Assembly: GCF_026015985.1 (NCBI RefSeq)
Contig: NZ_CP110389.1
Span: forward strand, 5,054,001 to 5,118,000
Source of the DNA: Rhodopseudomonas sp. P2A-2r
Lineage (GTDB): Bacteria > Pseudomonadota > Alphaproteobacteria > Rhizobiales > Xanthobacteraceae
DNA: 64,000 bases
Direction: 5' to 3'
Part shown: positions 21,168 through 31,604 of the stretch, piece after piece
Position numbering within the stretch: the stretch's first letter is position 1
How the letters are laid out: every line of letters begins with the position of its first letter
Notes under the pieces: generated by a model
Database searches by the model: none
Seen by the model: the letters and a program-made list of their open reading frames with translations, nothing else
Told to the model about the DNA's origin: nothing
Made by a program: the position numbers and the translations under genes

Positions 21168-23442
21168 TTCTCCCCATCCCGCAGCCGGCGCCATACCGCG
21201 CCGAGCACGTTGGAATAGTCATCGGTCCAGACCCGCTGGTTGTCCGCGGCCTCGGTCAGCGCCCACTTGTCCGACGATGCCAGCGTGCCGATATCGGCGG
21301 GCTCGCGCGCCGATATCACGACATTGGTCGAGAAGATGTACTCACTGTCACGACCGGAATCCTCATTGAACACCCAGCTCTTGAGATCATTGGCGTCGGC
21401 GATGCCGACCACGACGCTGGCCAGTTCGAGATGCCGGTTCGACACATGCATCACCACCGCACCCTGAGGCGCCAGCTTCTCCTTGTAGATTTCCATCGCT
21501 TCCTCGGTCGCGAGGTGGATCGGAATCGCATCGGATGAATAGGCATCGACGATGATCAGGTCATAGACGCCGTCCGGCTCCCTGGCGAAGGTCAGCCGCG
21601 CATCGCCGATCACCGGCTTCATGTCCGGTTCGCAGCGCTGGATGAAGTTGAAATACTTCGGATCGCGCGCGGTATCGACCATCGACTGGTCGATCTCGAA
21701 GAATTTCCAATCCTCGCCGGGCTGCGAGGCGCAGGCCAGCGTGCCCGAGCCCAGCCCGATCACGGCGACACGCAGCGGCGCCCCTTGCGCGCGCGCAGCG
21801 CGGTGATCGCCTGACCGATGCCGCCATCCTTGTGATAGTAGGAAATCGGCTCGGGCCGGCCGGTCACCGGCGTGCCGTCGTCGTTGAGAAATTTCTCGGC
21901 GCCGTGGATCGTGGTGCCGTGCATCAGCACGTGATACTGGCCGTTCGGCGTCACCACGATCTTGTGCACGCCGAAGAAGCTGCGCACCGTCTCGACGCGG
22001 CCATCGTCGGACGGATAGAAGCGGATCAGGGCCAGCGCCAATAAGGTGACGGCCAGCAGCTTGAAGCGATCGGCGCGTGCCAGCAACGCGAGGATCATGC
22101 CGAGCACCGCAATGACGCTGATCACATAGACCCGCTTGTCATCGACCCAGGTGAACGTCTTGCCGCTGGAATAGGAGATCGCGATCAACACGAACGCGAC
22201 AATCGCCAGCAACGGCCAGTACCATCGGTTCCAGTGGTGCAGACGCTCCTCGCTGGACGGACGGCACAGCACGGCCAGCGCGACCAGGATCGGGTATTCC
22301 GCGATCCATGAGAACGTGAACGGCGCGATCAGGCCTGCGAACAAGCCGCCGACCATGCCGCCGAACGACAGCGCCACATAGTAGCCGGTGAGATACTTCG
22401 CCGCCGGGCGCGCTTGCGCCAACTCGCCGTGGCAGGCCATGGCGATGATGAAGAAGCACAGCAGATGACCGCCAAGCGTCAGCAGCAGGTTCTGCTCGCC
22501 GCCGACCGCCAGCAGCACGATGACACCGGCGATCGCCAGCGGCTGCAGCAACAGCATCCATTTGTGGGGCAGCAACGGGCGCGACTGGAACACCAGCACC
22601 CAGGTCAGCAGATACAGCGACAACGGCAACACCCACAACAACGGCGCGGCGGCCACGTCGGTTGAGATGTGCGCGGTGACCGCGATCAGCAGGCCGGACG
22701 GCACCGCCGCCAGAAAGATCCAGCGCGCGGCCAAGGCCCATGTCGGCGCCGGCGCATCGACCTCGTCCGCCGCATCGGCGACGAAGACAAAAGCCGGCGA
22801 GCGCAGCAGCAACACGCCGCAGCCGGCGATCAGCAGGATCAGCAGGCCGTAGCCGCCGGTCCAGATCATGTTCTGGGTGTGCAGCGAGAACATCGGCTCC
22901 AGCAGCACCGGATAGGACAGCAGCGCCAGGAAGCTGCCGATGTTCGACGAGGCATAGAGGAAATACGGATCATGGCCCTGAGGATGGCCGGTGCGCACGA
23001 ACCAAGCCTGCAGCAGCGGATTGTTCGCAGCCAGCGCAAAGAACGGCAGGCCGATCGACACCGCGAACAGCCCGAGCAGCCAGAACGCATAGCCGCTCGA
23101 TGGCGGCTCGCCCCAGCCCGCGGCAATCGACAGCGGCAACGTCAGCAGCGCCAATGCCAGCAACGCCAGATGAATCGCCACCGGCCAGATCCGGCTGCGA
23201 AGCTGCATCAGATAATGCGCATAGGCGTAGCCACCGAGCAGCAGCGACTGGAAGAACACCATCGCCACCGACCACACCGCCGGCGAGCCGCCGAGCCGCG
23301 GCAGCACCATCTTGGTGAACAGCGGCTGCACCGAGAACAGCAGCAGCGCGCTGGTGAAGATGGCGGCAGTATAGACCACCAGCAGCAGGCGGTTGCGGGA
23401 CGTGGAGGCCGGATCGGCGGCGGCGGGCAACGACGAATTCAT
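21164..23442 (-). CDS. Fused membrane / spermidine-synthase-like protein (apparent frameshift)
   Basis: About 759 residues. The N-terminal ~500 residues form many membrane helices (LLLVVYTAAIFTSALLLFSV, PLFTKMVLPRLGGSPAVWSV). The C-terminal ~250 residues are a Rossmann domain like spermidine synthases: ISYYHKDGGIGQAITAL, VIGLGSGTLACASQPGED, EIDQSMVDTARDP and LIIVDAYSSDAIPIHL. Such fusions are common but not shown to make spermidine. The frame breaks at the C-run 21781-21784; one added base joins RARKG to APLRVAVIGLGSGT. Both halves are conserved, so I annotate one gene. Convergent with the amidohydrolase. Confidence 0.82.
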
Positions 23443-23637
23443 GAAAGCTCCGGCTGGGATTCGGCGGGCGTAAGGGCTTCAGAATCCGGCAGGACGCCGG
23501 GCGCCGGAATGGAGCATAGGTTACCGTATCCGGCAATGCGGCGCCGATGGAGCCGAAAACATGCCGGCCCCCTTGTGCGCAACGTCGCCGTCTTCGATAA
23601 AGACCGCAGGATGAACCTTTGATGAAGTTCCCAACGA

Positions 23638-25248
23638 ATGTCTGACGCCTCTGACATCGACGTTCTGATCATCGGTGCCGGCCATAACGGCCTCACCTGC
23701 GCGGCCTATCTCGCCATGAGCGGGTTGCGGGTGAAGGTGGTGGAACGCCGCGCCGTGGTCGGCGGCGCCGCGGTGACCCAGGAGTTTCATCCCGGCTTCC
23801 GCAATTCGGTGGCCGCCTACACCGTCAGCCTGCTCAATCCGCAGATCATTGCCGATCTCAGGCTGCACGATCACGGCCTCAGGATCGTCGAGCGCAAGGC
23901 GCAGAATTTCCTGCCGGCACCGGACGGCAGCTATCTGCTGACCGGCGAAGGCCGCACCCAGCAGTCGCTCGCCAAACTCAGCGCCCGCGATGCCGGCCGT
24001 CTTAACGCCTTCACCGGGGAACTCGAAGTCATCGCCGACGTGCTGCGCGCCTTCGTGCTGCGCGCGCCGCCGAACCTGGTCGCGGGCTTTGGCACCCGCA
24101 GCATCCATGAAGTCATCAACGCGCTCGGCACCGCCAACGTGCTGCGCGGGCTGACACTGGAGCAGCAGCGCATCCTGCTCGACCTGTTCACCTGCTCAGC
24201 CGGCGAGATGCTCGATGACATCTTCGAGAGCGAGCTGATCAAGGCGCTGTTCGGCTTCGACGCCATCGTCGGCAACTATGCCAGCCCCTACGCCGCCGGC
24301 TCGGCCTATGTGATGCTGCACCATGCCTTCGGCGAGGTGAACGGCAAGAAGGGCGTGTGGGGCCATGCCATCGGCGGCATGGGTGCCATCACCCAGGCCA
24401 TGGCCGCTGCCGCGCGCAGCCACGGCGTGGCCATCGAGACGATCAACGGCGTGCGCGAAGTGCTGGTCGAGGGCGACCGCGCGGTCGGCGTCATCCTCGA
24501 CAACGGCGAAAGCGTTCGTGCCAAATACGTGGTGTCGAACGTCAATCCAAAACTGCTCTACACGCGGTTGATATCGGCCGACGCCCTGCCGCCGCCCTTC
24601 CTCGCGCGCATCAAGAACTGGCGCAACGGCTCCGGCACCTTCCGCATGAATGTGGCGCTGAGCGCCCTGCCTTCCTTCACCGCGCTCCCCGGCAAAGGCG
24701 ATCATCTCAGCGCCGGCATCATCCTGGCGCCGAGCCTGGCCTATATGGACCGGGCCTGGAGCGACGCGAAGCAGCATGGCTGGAGCAGGCAGCCGGTGGT
24801 CGAACTGCTGATCCCCTCCACCATCGACGACTCGCTGAGTCCGCCCGGCCAGCACGTCGCCAGCCTGTTCTGCCAGCACGTGGCGCCAGAGCTTCCGAAC
24901 GGTGCGTCGTGGGACGATCATCGCGCGGAGGTCGCCGACCTGATGATCGCCACGGTGGATTCCTACGCGCCAGGTTTCGCCGGCAGCGTGGTTGGCCGCC
25001 AGGCCCTGACCCCGCTCGACCTCGAGCGCGATTTCGGGCTGCTCGGCGGCGACATCTTCCACGGCGCGCTGAGTCTCAACCAGCTGTTCTCGGCGCGGCC
25101 GATGCTCGGCCACGCCGACTACCGCGGGCCGCTGAAGGGACTCTATCACTGCGGCTCGGGCGCCCATCCCGGCGGCGGTGTCACCGGCGCGCCCGGGCAC
25201 AACGCGGCCCGGACCATCCTGCGCGATCACCGGGCGCTGTTCGCATAA
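23638..25248 (+). CDS. FAD-dependent oxidoreductase, phytoene-desaturase/PYROXD2-like
   Basis: 536-residue flavoprotein of the amine oxidase/phytoene desaturase superfamily. The dinucleotide fold is at the N-terminus (VLIIGAGHNGLTCAAYLAMS, with the acidic strand end VVERRAVVGGAA), and the C-terminal FAD signature is GLYHCGSGAHPGGGVTGAPGHNAA. The pattern matches PYROXD2-type proteins rather than carotenoid biosynthesis enzymes, and no carotenoid genes are nearby. Reaction unknown. The ATG at 23638 starts MSDASDIDVLIIGAG. Divergent from the spermidine-synthase-like gene by about 195 bp. Confidence 0.88.
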   Translation: MSDASDIDVLIIGAGHNGLTCAAYLAMSGLRVKVVERRAVVGGAAVTQEFHPGFRNSVAAYTVSLLNPQIIADLRLHDHGLRIVERKAQNFLPAPDGSYLLTGEGRTQQSLAKLSARDAGRLNAFTGELEVIADVLRAFVLRAPPNLVAGFGTRSIHEVINALGTANVLRGLTLEQQRILLDLFTCSAGEMLDDIFESELIKALFGFDAIVGNYASPYAAGSAYVMLHHAFGEVNGKKGVWGHAIGGMGAITQAMAAAARSHGVAIETINGVREVLVEGDRAVGVILDNGESVRAKYVVSNVNPKLLYTRLISADALPPPFLARIKNWRNGSGTFRMNVALSALPSFTALPGKGDHLSAGIILAPSLAYMDRAWSDAKQHGWSRQPVVELLIPSTIDDSLSPPGQHVASLFCQHVAPELPNGASWDDHRAEVADLMIATVDSYAPGFAGSVVGRQALTPLDLERDFGLLGGDIFHGALSLNQLFSARPMLGHADYRGPLKGLYHCGSGAHPGGGVTGAPGHNAARTILRDHRALFA

Positions 25249-25348
25249 GACTGCGCGGTTATTCCGGTTTCTCGGTCGGCTGACAGTGTCCGTGGCCCGG
25301 AACGACAGCCTGGGGACAGCCCTGTGGAAAAGCCTGTGGGTATCCGAT

Positions 25349-25382
25349 GGAGAACCCCGGGAGAACCCCGGGAGAACCCCGG
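25349..25382. repeat. Short tandem repeat, three 11-bp units
   Basis: Three consecutive copies of GGAGAACCCCG in the 215-bp gap before prmA. Just upstream are CTGTGGAAAAGC-like words. No open frame or clear promoter is tied to it. Confidence 0.7.
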
Positions 25383-25463
25383 TACGTCCCTGTTGAAAAC
25401 CCTTGCATGAACAGCGAATAACCGGTGAACACAGGCATCGCGCCCAACCTGCCGGACCACCTC

Positions 25464-26360
25464 ATGACCGCCACCATCACCCCCGCGACCACCCGCGCCA
25501 TTTTCGCCATCGGCGACGAGCGCAGCGCCAAGCATGTGGTCGACCTGCTCACCGAGAGCTTTTTCGAGGGCCAGGCGGCGATCGCCGCGTTCGAACGGCC
25601 GGACGGCCGCTGGGACATCAGCGTGCATTTTGCCGAGCCGCCGGACCAGGACGCCATCCGCGATCTCGTTCAGCTGGCCGCCGGCGACGCGGTGGTCGAG
25701 AGCATCGTGTTCGACACGGTGGAGGCCAAGGACTGGGTCAAGGCCAGCCTCGAAGGACTGGTGCCGGTGCGCGCCGGGCGTTTCATCGTCCATGGCGCCC
25801 ATGACCGCGCCAGCGTGCCGCCGAACAAGCTGGGCATCGAGATCGAGGCGGCGCTGGCGTTCGGCACCGGCCATCACGGCACCACGCGCGGCTGCCTGCT
25901 CCTGCTCGATCATGTGCTGAAGTCGAAAGCGCCGGCCCGCATGCTCGATCTGGGGTCGGGCACCGGCGTGCTCGCCATCGCCGCCGCCAAAGCCACCCAG
26001 CGTCGCGTGCTGGCCAGTGACATCGATCCGATGGCCACGCGCGTCGCGCGGGAGAATGCCCGGCTCAACGGCGTCGGCAATCTCGTGGAGTCGATCTGCG
26101 CCACCGGCTTTTCGGCGCCGCAGTTTGCGGCGCGGGCGCCGTTCGACCTGGTGCTGGCCAACATCCTCGCCAACCCGTTGCGTCAAATGGCAACGCCGCT
26201 GGAGGCGCATCTGGCCCCGAACGCGATGGTGATCCTGTCTGGGCTGCTGCTGCCGCATACGACAGGGGTCATCGCCGCCTACCGGGCGCGCGGACTGGTG
26301 CTGTTGCGCCATCTGCGCGTGGAGGGCTGGAGCAGCCTGCTGATGCAGCGGGCCGGCTGA
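25464..26360 (+). CDS. prmA: Ribosomal protein L11 methyltransferase
   Basis: 298 residues. PrmA trimethylates lysines and the N-terminus of ribosomal protein L11 using S-adenosylmethionine. N-terminal substrate-recognition domain (FAIGDERSAKHVVDLLTESF) is followed by a class I methyltransferase fold: AFGTGHHGTTRGCLLLLD, SAM motif LDLGSGTGVLAIAAAK, SDIDPMATRVARENA and the catalytic LVLANILANPL. Start taken at the ATG at 25464, which best matches family length; the GTG at 25425 would add 13 residues. Neither has a good ribosome site. Ends 3 bp from a convergent small gene. Confidence 0.92.
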   Translation: MTATITPATTRAIFAIGDERSAKHVVDLLTESFFEGQAAIAAFERPDGRWDISVHFAEPPDQDAIRDLVQLAAGDAVVESIVFDTVEAKDWVKASLEGLVPVRAGRFIVHGAHDRASVPPNKLGIEIEAALAFGTGHHGTTRGCLLLLDHVLKSKAPARMLDLGSGTGVLAIAAAKATQRRVLASDIDPMATRVARENARLNGVGNLVESICATGFSAPQFAARAPFDLVLANILANPLRQMATPLEAHLAPNAMVILSGLLLPHTTGVIAAYRARGLVLLRHLRVEGWSSLLMQRAG

Positions 26361-26363
26361 GGG

Positions 26364-26549
26364 CTATTCAGGGGGCTTATAGGCCGAGCCGGTCTGGCTC
26401 TGCTGCTCGACCCGTTCGGCGCGCTGGATGCGGGCCTCCACAAAACGGCCGAGCACCCGCACGATGACGCCACGTTGTTTCTGCTCGACTGGTGGGATGG
26501 GGCCGCGGCGCACCGGCGGCGAGATTTTCTCGAACGTAAAAGCAGGCAT
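26364..26549 (-). CDS. Conserved small hypothetical protein
   Basis: 61-residue soluble protein, MPAFTFEKISPPVRRG then a short Pro segment (PIPPVEQKQRG) and a helix with VIVRVLGRFVEARIQRAERV. The ATG at 26549 follows GAAGAGGGGATACACG, a good ribosome site. I believe similar small proteins recur in Bradyrhizobiaceae next to housekeeping genes, but there is no functional family name. It is convergent with prmA, stops 3 bp apart. Confidence 0.6.
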   Translation of the reverse strand: MPAFTFEKISPPVRRGPIPPVEQKQRGVIVRVLGRFVEARIQRAERVEQQSQTGSAYKPPE

Positions 26550-26737
26550 CGTGTATCCCCTCTTCGTTGAGTTGAAACACTCGGCAGGAATCAGACCCGC
26601 ATCGTGAACGCATGCCGGAGCGGGATGTTCCATCCGGTTGAACGCTAGTGCAATATTGCAAGCATAAGTTATGCCAGCTTCCTGCAACCCTGCCCCTCGA
26701 TTGCCGGGTCCGCGGGGCGACCATAGGATGACCAGCG

Positions 26738-28570
26738 ATGTTCGAAGCTCATTTCCAGACATTCGAGGAGCCCGAAGGCGGCGTGGCGCTGACCGCGCGG
26801 CTGGCCGCGTTTCGCGAGGAATTGCTGCGCCGGAAGCTGACGGGCTTCGTGATCCCCCGCGCCGATCAGCAGCAGAACGAATATGTCGCGCCGTCCGAAG
26901 AGCGGCTGGCGTGGCTGACCGGCTTTACCGGTTCGGCCGGCATGGCAATGGTGCTGCTCCATGAGGCCGCGGTGTTCGTCGACGGCCGCTACACCCTGCA
27001 GGCCGCCAAGCAAGTCGACGGCAAGGCCTGGAGCGTGCAGTCGCTGGTCGAGCCGCCACCGGAAAGCTGGCTCGGCGAGCATCTGGCAGCCGGCGACCGC
27101 CTCGGATTTGACCCCTGGCTGCACACTTCCGCGGCAGCCGAGCGGCTGGCGGCGGCCTGCGCCAAGGCCGGGGCCGAACTGGTCGCGGTCGACAGCAACC
27201 CGGTGGATTCGGTGTGGAGCGAGCGCCCGGCGCCGCCGATCGGGCCGGTTACGATCCACGGCCTCGAATTCGCCGGCGAGTCCGAATCCGACAAGCTCGG
27301 CCGGATCCGCGCCGAGATCATCAGGCTTGGCGCCGATGCGCTGGTGCTGTCGGATTCCCATGCGGTGGCCTGGACCTTCAACATCCGCGGCGCCGACGTC
27401 TCGCACACGCCGCTGCCGCTGTCCTATGCGCTGGTGCCGAAGGATGGCCGCCCCTCGATCTTCATCGATGCGCGAAAGCTCTCCAATAGCGCGCGCGCCC
27501 ATCTCGAGGCCAATGCCACGGTGGAGGAGCCGGAGGCGCTGACCGCGGCACTCACCACGCTGGCCGAGCGCGGCGCGGCCATCGCGCTGGACAGCGCGAC
27601 CGCCGCCGATGCGCTGAGCCGGCTGGTCACTTCCCATGGCGGACGGCCACTGCGCGGCAACGATCCGGTGGCGCTGCTGAAGGCCAGCAAGAATCCGATC
27701 GAGATCAAGGGTACGCAAACTGCGCATCGCCGCGACGCTGTGGCGCTGGTCCGGTTTCTCGCCTGGGTCGACCGCGAGGCGCCCAAGGGCGCGCTGACCG
27801 AGATCGACGCCGTCGAGGCGCTGGAGACGTTTCGTCGCGACACCGGCGCGCTCAAGGATGTCTCGTTCCCGACCATCTCCGGCACCGGGCCGAACGGCGC
27901 CATCGTGCATTACCGCGTCACCCGCAAGAGCAACCGCCGCATCGCGGTCGGCGACCTCTTGCTGATCGATTCCGGCGCGCAGTATGAGGACGGCACCACC
28001 GACGTTACCCGCACCATCGCCGTGGGCGAGCCGACCGCGGAAATGCGCGACCGCTTCACCCGCGTGCTGCGCGGCCACATCGCCATTGCCCGCGCGGTGT
28101 TTCCCGACGGTACCTCCGGCGCGCAGCTCGACAGTTTCGCGCGCCAGTTCCTGTGGCAGGCCGGCCTCGATTTCGGCCACGGCACCGGCCACGGCGTCGG
28201 CAGCTACCTCTCGGTGCATGAGGGGCCGGGCCGGATCTCCAAGCTCGGCACGGTGCCGCTGAAGCGCGGCATGATCCTGTCCAACGAGCCCGGCTACTAC
28301 AAGACCGACGGCTTCGGCATCCGCATCGAAAATCTTGAACTGGTGGTCGAAGCGACCATCCCCGGCGCCGAGCAGCCGATGAACGCCTTTGCGACGCTGA
28401 CGCTGGCGCCGATCGATCGCCGGCTGATCGACCTCGCTTTGATCAATGCCGACGAGCGCGCCTGGATCGACGACTACCACGCCCGGGTCAAGCGCGAGGT
28501 GCGCCCGCTGCTCGACGACGAGGCCACACGGGTCTGGCTCGATGCGGCAACAGAGCCGCTCCCGCAGTAG
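26738..28570 (+). CDS. Xaa-Pro aminopeptidase, M24B family (long APP1 type)
   Basis: 610-residue metallopeptidase that removes an N-terminal residue before proline. Two creatinase-like N-terminal domains (from FVIPRADQQQNEYVAP and WLTGFTGSAGMAMVL) precede the pita-bread catalytic domain. Metal ligands are visible: Asp in LLIDSGAQYEDGTTDVTRT, His in FGHGTGHGVGSYL, Glu in SNEPGYYKTDGFG and in RIENLELVV. Length matches the eukaryote-like APP1 form rather than the ~440-residue PepP form. The ATG at 26738 begins MFEAHFQTFEEPEGG. An MFS gene follows after 24 bp. Confidence 0.92.
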   Translation: MFEAHFQTFEEPEGGVALTARLAAFREELLRRKLTGFVIPRADQQQNEYVAPSEERLAWLTGFTGSAGMAMVLLHEAAVFVDGRYTLQAAKQVDGKAWSVQSLVEPPPESWLGEHLAAGDRLGFDPWLHTSAAAERLAAACAKAGAELVAVDSNPVDSVWSERPAPPIGPVTIHGLEFAGESESDKLGRIRAEIIRLGADALVLSDSHAVAWTFNIRGADVSHTPLPLSYALVPKDGRPSIFIDARKLSNSARAHLEANATVEEPEALTAALTTLAERGAAIALDSATAADALSRLVTSHGGRPLRGNDPVALLKASKNPIEIKGTQTAHRRDAVALVRFLAWVDREAPKGALTEIDAVEALETFRRDTGALKDVSFPTISGTGPNGAIVHYRVTRKSNRRIAVGDLLLIDSGAQYEDGTTDVTRTIAVGEPTAEMRDRFTRVLRGHIAIARAVFPDGTSGAQLDSFARQFLWQAGLDFGHGTGHGVGSYLSVHEGPGRISKLGTVPLKRGMILSNEPGYYKTDGFGIRIENLELVVEATIPGAEQPMNAFATLTLAPIDRRLIDLALINADERAWIDDYHARVKREVRPLLDDEATRVWLDAATEPLPQ

Positions 28571-28594
28571 CCAACACGAAAGAATTCTGCCCAC

Positions 28595-29881
28595 GTGAAC
28601 TACAGCCCGCCCCCGCCCGCTCCCATCGTCGAGGTGATCGACCATTCCAGATCGCGGGTGATGCTGCTGTTGCTGGTGGCGATGACCGGCGTGGCGCCGA
28701 TCTCGCTGTACATGCTGGTGCCGGCGCTGCCGGAACTGGCGCGGGTGTTCGGCCGCGACATCTCCATCGCGCAGATGACCGTGTCGCTGTACATGGTCGG
28801 CCTCGCCTTCTCTCAGCTGATCATGGGGCCGCTGTCGGACCGCTTCGGGCGCCGCCCGGTGCTGCTCGCCGGCCTCTGCCTGATGGTGCTGGCCGGCGTC
28901 GGCAGCATCTTCGCCGAGACGCTGCCGCAACTGATCGCGGCGCGGTTCTTCCAGGCGCTCGGCGGCGCCACCGGCATGGTGATGAGCCGCGCCATCATTC
29001 GCGATCTCTATCCGCGCGACCGCGTCGGCGCGATGATCAGCCTGGTGATCGCGGTGATGATGATCGCGCAAATGCTGAGCCCGCTGGCCGGCGGCCTGCT
29101 GGAGACCGGGCTCGGCTGGCGTGCGATCCTCTATGTCATCACCGCCGCATCGCTCGCCGTCATCGTCGGCATCGCCGTGCTGCTGCCGGAAACCCGGCGC
29201 GTCAGCGACAACGTGTCGGGCGCGGGCTTCGTCGCCGACGTCAAGGTGCTGACCGGGAGCCGCGCCTTCATCGGCTACCTGCTCTGCTACGTGATCGCTT
29301 CGTGGATCATCTTCACCTTTGCCGGCGGAGGCCCTTATGTCGTCGTCACCCAGATGGGCCGCACCTCCGCCGAATACGGCGCGTGGTTTGCGACATCGGG
29401 CCTCGCTTATCTCCTGGGCAACCTGTGCTGCGTGCGCTTCGCGCCGCGGCGGAGCATCGAGCACCTGATCTGGTTCGGCCTGACGCTGCAGCTCGGCGGC
29501 GCCCTGCTCAATGTGGTCTGGGGCCTCACCGGCCTGAACCAGCAGCCGGCCTGGCTCTTCCTCACCCATATGATCGTGATGTTCGGCAATGCCTTCGTGA
29601 TGTCGAACTCGGCCGCCGGCGCGCTCAGCATTCGTCCGCAATCGGCCGGCTCGGCGTCCGGCATGATGGGTTTCCTGCAGATGGGCCTGGGGGCGCTGTG
29701 CTCACAGTTCGGCGCCTGGCTGGGCGGCAATTTCGCCACGCCGGTGCCGCTCAACATCGCTTTGGTGGTGCTGTCCTGCGGCTGCGCCGCCTGCATGATC
29801 CTGCTGGTACCGCGCGGCGGCGCGGTGGCGACGGAAGAACTGATCGAGAAGGTCGAGGAGGAAGACACCGGGCTTTTGTAG
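28595..29881 (+). CDS. Bcr/CflA family drug-resistance MFS transporter
   Basis: 428 residues, GTG start. Twelve hydrophobic segments with the Bcr/CflA hallmarks: ISLYMLVPALPELARVF, the loop GPLSDRFGRRPVLLAGL (MFS motif A) and GGATGMVMSRAIIRDLYPRD after helix 4. These exporters expel drugs such as bicyclomycin or sulfonamides, or amino acids and peptides. A short acidic tail (ELIEKVEEEDTGLL) ends the protein. It is probably co-transcribed with the aminopeptidase 24 bp upstream, so peptide or amino-acid efflux is conceivable but unproven. Converges on the binding-protein gene. Confidence 0.88.
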   Translation: MNYSPPPPAPIVEVIDHSRSRVMLLLLVAMTGVAPISLYMLVPALPELARVFGRDISIAQMTVSLYMVGLAFSQLIMGPLSDRFGRRPVLLAGLCLMVLAGVGSIFAETLPQLIAARFFQALGGATGMVMSRAIIRDLYPRDRVGAMISLVIAVMMIAQMLSPLAGGLLETGLGWRAILYVITAASLAVIVGIAVLLPETRRVSDNVSGAGFVADVKVLTGSRAFIGYLLCYVIASWIIFTFAGGGPYVVVTQMGRTSAEYGAWFATSGLAYLLGNLCCVRFAPRRSIEHLIWFGLTLQLGGALLNVVWGLTGLNQQPAWLFLTHMIVMFGNAFVMSNSAAGALSIRPQSAGSASGMMGFLQMGLGALCSQFGAWLGGNFATPVPLNIALVVLSCGCAACMILLVPRGGAVATEELIEKVEEEDTGLL

Positions 29882-29892
29882 CACGGCCTCGC

Positions 29893-31515
29893 TCACCCCT
29901 TGGTAAACTGCCGGAAGTCCGGCTCGCGGTGAAACCAAAACTCGTAGCCGGAGACGTTTTTCTGCATGGCGACGTCGTGGATCGGCTGGTTGAGCGGCAC
30001 CATCGGCACGTCGCGCATGCACAGCGAGATGAACTCCTTGACGGTCTTGTCGTACTCCGCCGGATCGGTCGTGAAGCGGGCTCTGTCGATCAGCGCGTCC
30101 ATCGCCTTGTTCTGGTACGAGGAGATGTTGAAGATCGAATTGTTGCCGTGGAAATTCCAGAAGAAGTAGTATTCCGGATAGTCGAGCCAGCCGCTGAAGC
30201 GGTTCAGCGCCATCGGCAGCTCCTTCTTGTTGAGCGTGGTGCGCCAGTTGGCGCCGGGGATCTTCTCGATCGCCGCCTTGATGCCGATCTTGGCGAGGCT
30301 CTCCTGGATCAGCAGCACGGTGGGCTCGCCGACCGTCGCGGTGCCGGTGTCGAGCGACAAAGTCGTTTCGAAACCGGATTCCAGTCCGGCCTCCTTCATC
30401 AGCGCCTTCGCTCTGTCGAGGTCGGTGACATAGGGAAACGGCTGCGGCCAGACCGGTCTGGTGACCTCCGCCGGACCGCCATGCATCGGCACCGCGCGGT
30501 TGAAGAACGCGCTCGACTGGATCTGCTCGTAGGGCATCGCCCAGGCCACCGCCTGGCGCAGCTTCACATTGTCGAACGGCGGCTTCGCGGTGTTGAGCGC
30601 GACGTACCACAGCGCGTTGGGAATCGGCACGCCGGACACCTTGACTTTGGCGTCCTTGATGATCTGGTCGAAATCGCGCGGCGCGAAGCCGCTGGAGAAA
30701 TCGGCATCGCCGCGCTCGAGCATGGCGCGGCGGGTGCCGGCCGAGGGCACGTCGCGGGCGATGATGCGCCTGATCTTCGGCAGCGGGCCGCTCTTCCAGT
30801 CGTCGAAGCGCGCGAAGATGGTCTCGGTGCCGGGCTTCCAGCTCTCGATCCGGTAGGCGCCGCCGCCGGCCTCGTTGTTGCGCAGCCACGCCAGCGCCCA
30901 CGGATCCTCCGCCGTCGCGTTCTTCTTCGCCAGTTCGGAGTTGATGACGAACGGCACCACCACTGCGACGTTGAACAGCAGCATCTTGTCCTTGCGGATG
31001 TAGTCGATGCGGAAGGTGTGATCGTCGACGGCCACGAACTGTTCAGGCTTCTCCAGCGAGCCCGCCGACATCTGGAAGGTCGGGAAGCCGCCGACCTTGA
31101 CCGCGCGGTCGAACGACCATTTGACGTCCTTCGCGGTGACCGGCGTGCCGTCATGGAATTTCGCGTCGCGGCGCAGCTTGAAGGTGCATGACATGCCATC
31201 GGCCGCCACCTCCCAGCTCTCCGCCAGCTCCGGCGTCAGCTTCTCGCGGTCGTAGGACGGCGTGCCGTCGGGCAGCGTCTTGGCGGCGTAGCTCAGCAGG
31301 CGGTCGTAGCAATTCCACGACAGGCCGTTGACGGTCTGGTTGGAGCCGACGCCCTGCATGTCCAGCGAGTTGGGGCCGAGCTCCTGCACGATCAGCAGCG
31401 TCTCGGCGCGCGCTTGCGCATGCACCTCGCGCACCCCGAACGTCGCCGCCGACGCGCCGGCCAGCGCGGTATGCAGGAAGTGGCGGCGGTTCAGGGCGAT
31501 GGTGCTGATGGACAT
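29893..31515 (-). CDS. ABC transporter substrate-binding protein, family 5 (peptide/nickel type)
   Basis: 540-residue periplasmic receptor. The leader ALNRRHFLHTALAGASAATF ending VHAQA looks like a Tat signal (RRHFL). Mature-chain motifs LTPELAESWEVAADGMSCTF, KLRRDAKFHDGTPVTAKDV and WSFDR are those of DppA/OppA-type proteins. No permease or ATPase genes lie next to it on either side, so it is an orphan receptor that must share a transporter encoded elsewhere. Ligand unknown. The upstream kilobase is repeat DNA. Confidence 0.9.
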   Translation of the reverse strand: MSISTIALNRRHFLHTALAGASAATFGVREVHAQARAETLLIVQELGPNSLDMQGVGSNQTVNGLSWNCYDRLLSYAAKTLPDGTPSYDREKLTPELAESWEVAADGMSCTFKLRRDAKFHDGTPVTAKDVKWSFDRAVKVGGFPTFQMSAGSLEKPEQFVAVDDHTFRIDYIRKDKMLLFNVAVVVPFVINSELAKKNATAEDPWALAWLRNNEAGGGAYRIESWKPGTETIFARFDDWKSGPLPKIRRIIARDVPSAGTRRAMLERGDADFSSGFAPRDFDQIIKDAKVKVSGVPIPNALWYVALNTAKPPFDNVKLRQAVAWAMPYEQIQSSAFFNRAVPMHGGPAEVTRPVWPQPFPYVTDLDRAKALMKEAGLESGFETTLSLDTGTATVGEPTVLLIQESLAKIGIKAAIEKIPGANWRTTLNKKELPMALNRFSGWLDYPEYYFFWNFHGNNSIFNISSYQNKAMDALIDRARFTTDPAEYDKTVKEFISLCMRDVPMVPLNQPIHDVAMQKNVSGYEFWFHREPDFRQFTKG

Positions 31516-31604
31516 GGCGGGGAATTCCTTGAGATGAAGGTGACGACAATGGCTGAGATGTGAGCAAGGGCTGTGCCAAGAGGTGAGCGATGCCGTTGCG
31601 GCTC

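Noticed and set aside
26669..29641. A 990-codon open frame on the minus strand
   Set aside because: It is fully antisense to the M24 aminopeptidase and Bcr MFS genes, which have clear families. The translation is low-complexity Arg/Gln/His-rich, typical of shadows in high-GC DNA.
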